Source: Onthophagus taurus
Lineage: Eukaryota; Arthropoda; Insecta; Coleoptera; Scarabaeidae
Reading direction: 5' to 3'
Assembly: GCF_036711975.1 (NCBI RefSeq)
Contig: NC_091967.1
Location: 16,740,001 to 16,804,000 of the forward strand
Length of the DNA: 64,000 nucleotides
The position numbers and the translations under genes are program-made. This document shows positions 12,083 to 20,599 of the stretch, in pieces; positions within the stretch are counted from its first letter, which is position 1, and every line of letters begins with the position of its first letter. Below the pieces are notes generated by a model. That model had not been told where the DNA came from and did not search any database. It worked only from the letters and a program-made list of their open reading frames with translations.

Positions 12083-12290
12083 ATAAAGCAAGTGTTACTT
12101 ATTTTCTAACGTAATAATAAATGTATTATTTTTATATTAGCAATAATAGTTTTTGTATACTGAAGATATGGGGGGATTGCATATTTTGCTAAAATTTATT
12201 CCAAAGGCCTCTACTGTGTGTATTTTGATAGCGTTTTAATTCTGTCACAAAGTTTCGAAATTTTTGACTTCTTGGGACACAAAGGGTTAA

Positions 12291-12654
12291 TTGGAATTCT
12301 TAAGCAGCATTGCATTAAATAGTCATTTTAACAGGTAGAAACTGCTGACAAAACTCTGTCAAGCTATCAAAGAAACAGTCAAGGTCCTTATGATCAACCA
12401 TGAAGACTATGTTCCTTACTACTTTATTTTGAAACCATCGCCACAACTCCAAACTTGACTGTCATACGTTCAAAGAGGTTTGAGCGTTTCTTATATCTGG
12501 ACAATTGACGTTTATTTCTAATAGCCAGTACATCTTTCTACACTTAAAACCAAGCTCTTCGTGTTTCTTTTTCATATGGAGCCATCTTACTCTTGCGTCG
12601 AAAATCACTTTCAGGTATTATATATCACTGAGTTAGAAGGATTCTGAGTATTGT
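12291..12654. other. intergenic, nothing recognised
   Basis: No gene or repeat boundary was recognised in this stretch between the TTAA element and the LINE fragment. Confidence 0.35.
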
Positions 12655-12860
12655 TTATTAGGATCTGGATATTGTGAGATTTGTAAAGATTCAAAGACTT
12701 CAGTGTTCTGGACATGTGGAATGAAGGAATGGAAGAAGGATTCTTAAAAGAGTAATGATAGTTTAACTGGCTACAAACATACTAAGAGGAAGACCTTAAA
12801 CGCGATGGCAAGGTGACATAAAGAGAAATGCTTTGGAGCAACTACGAGGAATACTGTAAC
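12655..12860 (+). mobile_element. C-terminal relic of a LINE protein
   Basis: Plus-strand translation shows DIVRFVKIQRLQ, GHVE and ILRGRP, the pattern that follows the reverse transcriptase domain in many insect LINEs. It is broken by stops and is only about 200 bases long. Confidence 0.55.
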
Positions 12861-12930
12861 ACATATTTTTGCCATCTAAGAACATTTATTTAAATTTAAC
12901 ATTTTTTGGTTCAAATCTAATTCTTTCTGT

Positions 12931-14887
12931 TTAACCAGCAACTTGTCCCATAGATTTTAGATTGCTGGAAATTTTAAATTCACACCCCGTAGATGTCTTG
13001 ACATCATCAACGGTAATTCCTTCTGCAATCTCGATAAGTGTGAGACCAGATTTAGGATCCACATCAAAAACAGCCTGTAAAACACAAAATTACACATTTT
13101 TCATTATTTAATCAAAAATTCTCACTTTCTCCGTAATTATTGTATTAATGCATTTTTCTCCAGTCAATGGTAAGCTACAACTGTCCAAAATTTTATGTTT
13201 TCCGTTTTTAGCTGTATGTTCCATGCAAACAACGACTTTCGTTCCGGGTGCGGCAACCAAATCCATTGCACCACCCATTCCTTTTACCAATTTACCCTAA
13301 AAAAAACATTTTAAAACAATCTTATCACAAATAATAATAAGTTACCGGAATCATCCAACTAGCTAAATCACCGTATTTTGAAACTTCCATCGCTCCTAAA
13401 ACTGTTAAATTAACGTGTCCCCTACAAGTTATGTAATTTCAAAAATTCGTTATGATTTCGATTAAATCATACCCTCTTATCATAGCGAAACTATCATCAC
13501 TTCCAAAATAAGAAGCTCCAGGAATAACAGTAACCAAGTCTTTGCCAGCATTGATTAAATCTGCGTCAACATTATCCGGAGTTGGAAAAGGTCCTAATCC
13601 TAGAATTCCATTTTCAGATTGGAGGTATACTGTGATGTCATTTGGAATGTAATTCGAAGCTAATACTGGAATTCCTATACCCAAATTAGCTAATTTACGC
13701 GATTAAGAAAGAATCTAATTTATGATTCATTTTGAAGATTTGTAAGGATACCATACATTCCGTCTTTAAATTCTAAAGCAACTCGTCTGGCTATAATTTC
13801 TCTAGTAGAACCCGTGTTGGAAGCTTTTGAGGAATCCTCTTTTTGGACGGTGTATTTCTATAATTATAGTTTAATTTAATTTAAATTCTCGAATTACTTA
13901 TTTTTAATTATCATTTACTTCAATTCGTTTCTCAAATTTTTCGCCTTTAACAATTCTATCAACAAAAATTCCTGGAAGATGAACATCATCTGGGTTTATT
14001 TGTCCACATTCGACGATTTCTTCTACTTCTGCTATTGTAATTTTTCCTGCTCGTCCCATTGGCGCATTAAAATTACGACTTGATTTACTAACAAAAAATT
14101 GGCACGTTAACGCTTTATATTTTTAGAAAGAATTTCGCTTTTTTAAAAGTACCTAAAAATTAAATTGCCTACAGTATCAGCTTTCAAAGCTTTAATTAAA
14201 GCATAATCTCCAATAATAGCTTCCTCCATAACATAATTTCTTCCATTAAAACTTTTCTCTTCTTTTGGGTTACTAGCTATATCAATTTTACCACCACTTC
14301 CATATTTAATAGGAATTCCACCTTTTTGAACCAAAGTTCCATAACCAGTTGGAGTAAAAAATGCTGGAATTCCAGCCCCTCCAGCTCGTATTCTTTCGGC
14401 TAATGTTCCTTGGGGTGTTAATTCAACTTCTAACTCACCAGCTAAAAATTGACGTTCGAATTCGGCATTTTCACCGACGTATGAAGCAATAACCCGTTTT
14501 ACTTTTCGTTCTTTTAACAATATTCCTAACCCAAAATCATCAACACCCGCATTACTAGATATTATTGTATAATTTCCAGATGAGTGTGTTTTAATCGCGT
14601 TTATTAGATTTTCTGGGAGACCACATAAACCAAATCCACCTATCAATAATTTACTATTACCTGGAATATCTTGGATAGCTTCTGAAGCTGAATATATTTT
14701 TGATTTTTTTGATTTGGAATCAGTTGAGAATAACATCTAAAGATAAAATTATTTAGTGATTAACTTTAAAATTGATTAGAAATAACGTTCTTACTTTTAA
14801 ATTCCATGTGGTCGATCGTTTTAATTGACGACTACCTAAACCATTGGTTTTTATGCTGTGAACAAGATAACCCAATCTATTGATCAT
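12931..14887 (-). CDS. OXCT1: succinyl-CoA:3-ketoacid coenzyme A transferase, mitochondrial
   Basis: SCOT moves CoA from succinyl-CoA to acetoacetate in the mitochondrial matrix, the committing step of ketone-body use. Eight exons on the minus strand: 14887-14795, 14736-14153, 14087-13919, 13857-13752, 13689-13473, 13421-13346, 13296-13126 and 13074-12931. They total 1560 bases (519 aa, essentially the family length), with all phases agreeing. Exon 1 gives a basic, hydroxyl-rich presequence ([13 protein letters not shown]) typical of matrix import. The alpha part contains [13 protein letters not shown], and the beta part contains [11 protein letters not shown], in which Glu (about residue 343) is the catalytic residue that forms the CoA thioester. 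RGGHVNLT, spanning an exon junction, and KGMGGAMDL complete the match. A linker near residues 230-290 joins the halves. AATAAA lies just past the stop (minus strand, near 12890). Intact and very likely functional. Confidence 0.97.
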
Positions 14888-15839
14888 CTTTAATATATTA
14901 CGTTATCTATATCAAAGATTGTGTAATATTATAATATGATTTTATTTTAAGTAATCGAAAAGCTGTTTCTTTCCAAAATAGCAAAATGACAAAACATTCC
15001 TATGTTTATTTAGATTTTATCAAAGGTCGAATATTTTTAGCTTTTTTTTGAAAAATTATTTTATTTTGCCATCTATTGGAAGATTTTAGAATTATTTATG
15101 CTGATAACTAAGGTTATTTCTTTGTATATTGGGTTGCCTACTCATAAGTGTATATCATATCATAAGTTTAGCCACAAAATTTGTTACACCATTCAGTCTT
15201 TCTAAATTTAGTTCCAATATTCTTGGAAATATAAAATAATTCCTCGTCCAAACATTACATTGTTTGCAGTAATTTTCTAATCTACACAAAACCTGGTAGA
15301 TAAGAAAGGAGATCAATCATACCTTCCTCAACTAACTGCAATACGTTCTCTATCATGGATTTGATAATAAAAGGAATGGAACAGAGATTTAATTTTTATA
15401 TTACACACCGTAAAAATACTAGAAACTCATTTGTGATAACCACCATACCTGCATGGTGGTTATCTGGAACTTGACTGGAACTCCACGTTTCTACCACCAA
15501 CTCCTCCACTAAACTCCATTCTAGGAACTCGCTGCAAGATTCTTTGTCTTCACAAGTAATCTTTTAAATTTATATTGATTTGATACTAAGCCAAAATGCA
15601 TAACAATAATTTTCTAGTCATCAATGATTAGTAAATGGAGGAGGAAGTTGTGGATAAGTTGAGTGATACATCATCTAAATATATACTCTTCCTTAATTTT
15701 GAATAAAATAATGCAAATTAATAGGTAATCTTGTACCGCTTTTGTAAGGAGTTTTTTTAGATTGAAGTGTAAACATTGATTATTTATTAATCCAAATAAG
15801 AACTGACGTCATATAGCGTCATATGTAGAGCGGCTCTTA
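14888..15839. other. intergenic spacer upstream of SCOT
   Basis: Holds the SCOT promoter (not resolved) and about 900 bases without recognisable genes. A small perfect hairpin is listed separately. Confidence 0.35.
15435..15464. repeat. perfect 12-bp hairpin
   Basis: GATAACCACCAT, a six-base loop (ACCTGC), then ATGGTGGTTATC. The stem is perfect. It stands alone in otherwise featureless sequence; a small foldback element or chance palindrome are both possible. Confidence 0.5.
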
Positions 15840-16611
15840 CATTGCAAAGAAGACTCATTCTTGTATGAGACCACGTATTGCCTATATATTATTTGTGGAG
15901 GAGCAAATAATGCTAATAGATGGCACATATTGGTTAGATAAGACTGCTCATTGCTGGAGAACAACAAATATTGCCAGCAGAGGGCTTTATACTCTTAATA
16001 AAGGAATACATACTGCTTCTGGAAGACTAGATATTGCTTGCAGAAGATGACAGGTTGTTGGAGAGCACTATATATCACTCGTGAAAGACTTGCAATACTT
16101 ATAGAAGGCTATATACAGGTTTATAAGACTGCTTATTACAGGAGAAGAACAAATACTGCCTGTAGAGGACTCGGTTACTACATATTGTTGGCAGAGAGGA
16201 ATGTATACTGTCCCTGGAACACTAGATACTGCTTCCAGAAGACTACAGATTGTTGGAGAAAACAATATATCACTTATGGAAGACTAAATAATGCTAATAG
16301 AATACTGCATACTGGTTTATAAAACTGCTTATTACTAGAGAAGAACAAATACGGCCAGCAGAATACTACATACTGTTGGTAAAGAACTATATACTTCTTC
16401 TGTAAGACTAGATTTTGCTTGCAGAAAACTACAGATTATTGGAGAAGATTATATCTTACTTGTGGAAGACTAGACAATGCTAATAGAAGACTGGATACTG
16501 GTTTATAAGACTGCTTATTACCCGAGAAGAACAAATACTGCCAGCAGAGGACTATATACTGTTGGTAAAGAACTATACACTGCTTCTGGAAAACTAGATA
16601 CTGGAAAACTA

Positions 16612-16925
16612 AATTTTTAAATAGAAATATGTAGTCGCATTAAAAAGTTCTGATGCAAAGTATAATAGGGGTTGCTTTTTCAGCCCTTTGTAATAACATT
16701 TTAGGGTTCTAAAAATCGTCAAAAAGTGTCATTTTATTAGCAACAGTTATCTACCAAATTTCATTCTTCTAAATTCCTCCATAGTGGATGTATTAAATAA
16801 AAACATTTTTTTCCTTAACTTTAGAGGGCTGTAATTCGGTGGAGAAGGGATTTGAACAAAAAGTTATATGAAAGATTTTTGCTGAAAAATCCTTGAAATC
16901 TTTCGCATCAATTTAGAAACATCCT
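16612..16925. mobile_element. insertion splitting the satellite
   Basis: About 310 bases unrelated to the satellite, which resumes in register afterwards. It ends AACATCCTGTAT, a terminus common in insect foldback and MITE-like repeats. A matching complementary left end was not found, so the class is open. Confidence 0.5.
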
Positions 16926-17482
16926 GTATATCACTTGTGGACCAGGCAATGCTAATAGAAGACTGCATACTGGTTTATAAGACTGCTTATTACAGGAGAA
17001 GAACAAATACTGCTTGCAGAGGACTGCATACTATTGGCAGAGAAATGTATACTGTTCCTGGAAGACTAAATACTGCTTATAGAAGGTTACAGATTGTTGG
17101 AGAAGACTATATACCACTTGTGGAGGACTAGGCAATGCTAATAGAAGACTGCATACTGGTTTATAAGACTGTTTATTATTGGAGAACAAATACTGGCAGC
17201 AGAGGACTACATACTGTTGGTAAAGGAATACATACTGTCTCTGGAAGACTAGATACTGTTTGCAGAAGACCACAGATTGTTGAAGAAGCCAACATATCAC
17301 TGGTAGATGACTTGACAATGCTAAGAGAACGCTGGATACGGGCTACAAAAGATTGCTCACTGCTGGAGAAGAACAAATACGGCCAGCAGAGTACTACATA
17401 CTTTTGACAGAAGACTATATACTGCTTCTGAAAGACTAGATCTGCTTGCAGAAGACTGCAGATTGTCGGAGAAGACTATACA

Positions 17483-18262
17483 TATAAAAAAAATGATGAA
17501 ACTATACTATTAATCAACAACAAGTATAATAAATTTATAATAAATGTTCTCTGAAAATATGAAATCAACAAATTACAATCAAAGTAGTCGCCGAAATAAC
17601 GTCGTTGACAGCTTTAAATGTCAAAAAATTGACTGGGACGCACCATTTTTATTATGGTGCGTCCCAGACAGGACGTCGCGCCTTATTTCTTTATGTAGGT
17701 AAGATAAAGGCGCGACGTACTGTCTGGGGCACACCATCTGTTCCGATTGCACGGAACCCTCCTCTCCCCGCATAGCTTATTTCTGTTTCTCTTTAATTTG
17801 TAATTCCATTAAATCGCTTTTAAAAAATTAGGGAGCTCTAATTTTGAAAAACTGATAACGGAATTCGACTGATATCGCCAGGTCGTTTTCGAAATAACCG
17901 AATCCAACTAAACCGCGATTTTCCGCGAAACTACATGGAATATCGAAAAAAATAAAATATGCCCCACATTAAGAACACATCGGTTTACCACCAGTTCAAA
18001 TTCGAATTTTTTTCGTCAAATAGTTTTGGAGAAAAAAAATCGCAAAGTAGACAAAGTTGCTGGCACTCTCAAAAATCGAGTACTTTTTTCACTTAACTCC
18101 CGATAAAAGAAAAACCGCGGACCCGAAAATTTCCAAATTAACATGTGATACGCAGAAATGTTCACTGATTACAATAAACTTTACTGCAATATTTTCCATC
18201 GAGCGATTACGAAGATATCGATCTCTAAAGTGAGGGGTCTTGACTTTTTGCATGGGTAGTAG
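17483..18262. mobile_element. second insertion in the satellite, with nested palindromes
   Basis: About 780 bases without satellite motifs. It contains two adjacent inverted repeats: TGGGACGCACCAT (17634-17646) with its complement at 17654-17666, and CAGACAGGACGTCGCGCCTTAT (17664-17685) with a one- or two-mismatch complement at 17704-17726. The GC-rich arms stand out in this AT-rich window. No protein frame is seen. The satellite resumes near 18263. Confidence 0.6.
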
Positions 18263-18760
18263 ATAATACTAATGTAAGACTAAATCCTACATACTACAAT
18301 ACTGTTGGCGCAGGAATATATAAGCTTCCAAAAGATTAGATATTGCAAATTATTGGAGTAGACTTATATGTCTTGCGCGTGGCAGAATTGTGTCTTGCGA
18401 CCATCGCGTGTTACTGCCGCGCTGTTTGGATACACCATAATACATAGATGGCTTGTTGATTGCAATTAAATTCTTGATATCTAAAAGGAAATAACAGCTT
18501 GTTTCACTAATTCGAGGAAACGAAGTTTCTCAAATTGTTATCCTTGTTATCCATACTTACAAATAAAACCTTGAGAGATAATAATTCTTTGTGTAAACAA
18601 CAATGATTAATTTTAACTATATATATAAAAGTAACGCTTGTATAAAATAATGACAAATTAAAAAAATATTAACACCTTTATTTCAAATATCACCTAAAAA
18701 TAAAACTTTTTTTTAACAAAAATATACAGTTAATATGATTTCAATAATGTTGTTAATAAG

Positions 18761-18766
18761 TTTATT
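18761..18766 (-). terminator. poly(A) signal of MARCHF5
   Basis: AATAAA on the minus strand, about 45 bases past the MARCHF5 stop codon. Confidence 0.6.
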
Positions 18767-18808
18767 TCTTTGTAATCATACAAAATAAACCCAACCAGAT
18801 TTTTCCCC

Positions 18809-19870
18809 TTAATCTCTACGAGTGCTCCTTCTCAAGTATGTCGCAATATTCGCTTCTGTATAATCAAGAATCTTCCGTTGACACTGTCTGATGTACTGTT
18901 GCTGTTTGTGATAGATCTTGAGGCAACCTTTAATCGCAATAAAAGTCAACCCGCCTAGGACGGTTTTATGAAAGTTCGATTTCACTGAGTCAAAGAAAAA
19001 TTTTCCAAATATATTAGCTATTGTGGGCATTAATAATGCCCCACATAAAACCCTCGTCGCGGAAAAAGGATCTGTTAATGGTGGCAAATCACTGTCTGCT
19101 CTTGTAAAATTTGGACTGACATCAATTCGAAATGGCAAAACATATTTAACCAAGGGAACTCTCGAAAGATAATTTCTAATAAAAGCCAACACTGTATCTT
19201 CCCATCTAATTAGTTTACCAACTATTAACGCTATTGGAATTGCCGGTAAACCAATTAAAAGTACTAATGGGTCTGCTTGTTCCATTATGGCTAAACCTTC
19301 TTTTTGTCCAACAACCTAAAAACAAGAAATACTTGTAACATAATTTCTGTTAATTATTTTGGAAGCTATTAAAAGGTACCTGCATTACTGTAATTGCTCC
19401 ATATGTCACAGCACACCAATAAATCGCCCCAACAACTATACCAGCTGCAAGAAACGGACATCCCTTATAAATAAAACTATCTACGGTGTCTAACAAGAGC
19501 ACCAAAACTCCCATATTCGGGAAAACTATAATGTATTCCGTTTGACATTGAGGACATGTTACTTTACCCATATTACCACCTTTCTGTTTTTCATCAACCC
19601 ATCTTTGTAAACATGCCTGATGAACCTAAATCAAAAATCTAATATATGAAATCAATTAATAATTATTTTACACACCCATTTAGTAGTTCCTCTACAATTA
19701 CATGGTTGAACCCAAGCGGCATCTAAGTCATCTTCGTCGGAAGCAAAACAAACCCAACAATACCGTGCGGATTCTTTACTTCTAACGGCAACGATTTTTC
19801 CCGGTTGGTTATCGTCAGGTCTGAAGGAATCCTGGTGTCTGGGTCCACCAACGGCCTCCTCTTGCTCCAT
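18809..19870 (-). CDS. MARCHF5: E3 ubiquitin ligase MARCHF5 (RING-CH, mitochondrial outer membrane)
   Basis: MARCHF5 is a membrane-embedded ubiquitin ligase of the mitochondrial outer membrane acting on fission and quality-control proteins. Three exons on the minus strand: 19870-19676, 19625-19380 and 19315-18809. They total 948 bases (315 aa), all in phase 0; introns are 50 and 64 bp. The RING-CH finger (about residues 37-95) spans exons 1 and 2: CWVC, CNCRG, HQACLQRW and CPQCQTEY supply the C4HC3 ligands. Several hydrophobic stretches follow, starting with VLVLLLDTVDSFIY and AAGIVVGAIYWC, consistent with the four membrane spans of the family. The C-terminus is slightly longer than the human protein (278 aa). 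The start ATG is the first in frame. The gene is head to head with the zinc-finger gene. Confidence 0.95.
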
Positions 19871-20599
19871 TTAAAGTACTTCTAAGCGTTTTATTACCTT
19901 TTTTTCGATTCTTTATTTTAATCTATTCTTTGGATGAAAAAGGATGTGCCTTTGCGTTACTAAGATGCGTGCGAATCATTTAAATCCATATTATCGTTGT
20001 ATGGTTTAAAATAATAACCTCCAATCGTCCACGGCTTTTATATCACATGAAAACATCGAGCGCAAGTACGAAAATTTTTGTTCTTGAAGTGTCAAAGTTG
20101 GAGAAAACCATCTTTTTTTTACGTAGCGACATCTGTGAATTAATATTTTTAGTATTATCTATGGTCAAAAATGACATGTATAAATTTATTATTTATGTTT
20201 TTTTTTAATTATAAATTTAAAGCGGTTTATTATTAATTTTAATACTCAAATTATTAAATAAAACAATTATTTTAAATTAAAAAGAATAAATTAGTCGCTT
20301 TAAGGCTGAATTGATGTTTTTAGCGACATCTATGATAAAACTTTTTTTCGATTAAATTTGTAATTTATGCTTTTTTTTATTAAAATATTATCATAACGAA
20401 ATCTCTTTCGCGCAAATGATAAATTATTTTATTTGTTTTATATATCTAATTGTAAATAGAAATTAATTTTGTGGGAAATATAAATTTTAAAATAATGTAT
20501 TGGTGCCACTGATTAACTTCAAAACATAACCTATCTTTATATTTGTGTTTATATCATCTAAACTTAAATATTTTCATATTTCAATAAATTATTTTGAGA
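19871..20599. promoter_or_regulatory. shared spacer between divergent MARCHF5 and ZAD zinc-finger genes
   Basis: A 729-bp AT-rich gap between two start codons pointing away from each other. It must hold both promoters. No TATA box in a convincing position was seen for either gene, and long T and A runs dominate. Confidence 0.5.

Larger units (their letters stand above)
9928..12286. mobile_element. non-autonomous piggyBac-type element flanked by TTAA
   Basis: The element starts TTAA-CCCTTTGTGTCCC (TTAA at 9924-9927) and ends GGGACACAAAGGG-TTAA (TTAA at 12287-12290). The 13-bp ends are perfect inverted repeats, and the duplicated TTAA is the hallmark of piggyBac insertion. Just inside the left end is a 16-bp palindrome, GGTACTTTAAAGTACC (9943-9958). 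The 2359-bp interior consists mainly of a 190-bp tandem array and a short piece coding for the transposase C-terminal cysteine-rich domain, so it cannot move on its own. Its ends differ from those of the intact piggyBac at 43441, so that enzyme is probably not its partner. Confidence 0.9.
15840..18390. repeat. complex satellite, 186-196 bp period, interrupted twice
   Basis: The word TTATAAGACTGCTTATTAC (or close variants) recurs at 16121, 16317, 16503, 16975 and 17161. The steps are 196, 186 and 186 once the insertion at 16612-16925 is discounted. Within each unit a shorter theme of about 30 bases repeats, built on AGAAGACTnnATACTG. Because the theme has few stops, several frames of 60-95 codons run through it on both strands; these are by-products of the repeat. 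A last, worn copy continues after the second insertion (about 18263-18390). Confidence 0.85.

Noticed and set aside
16038-17407. Several frames of 60-95 codons in the satellite on both strands
   Set aside because: They follow the repeat period, have the same words in all frames and resemble no protein; by-products of a stop-poor repeat.
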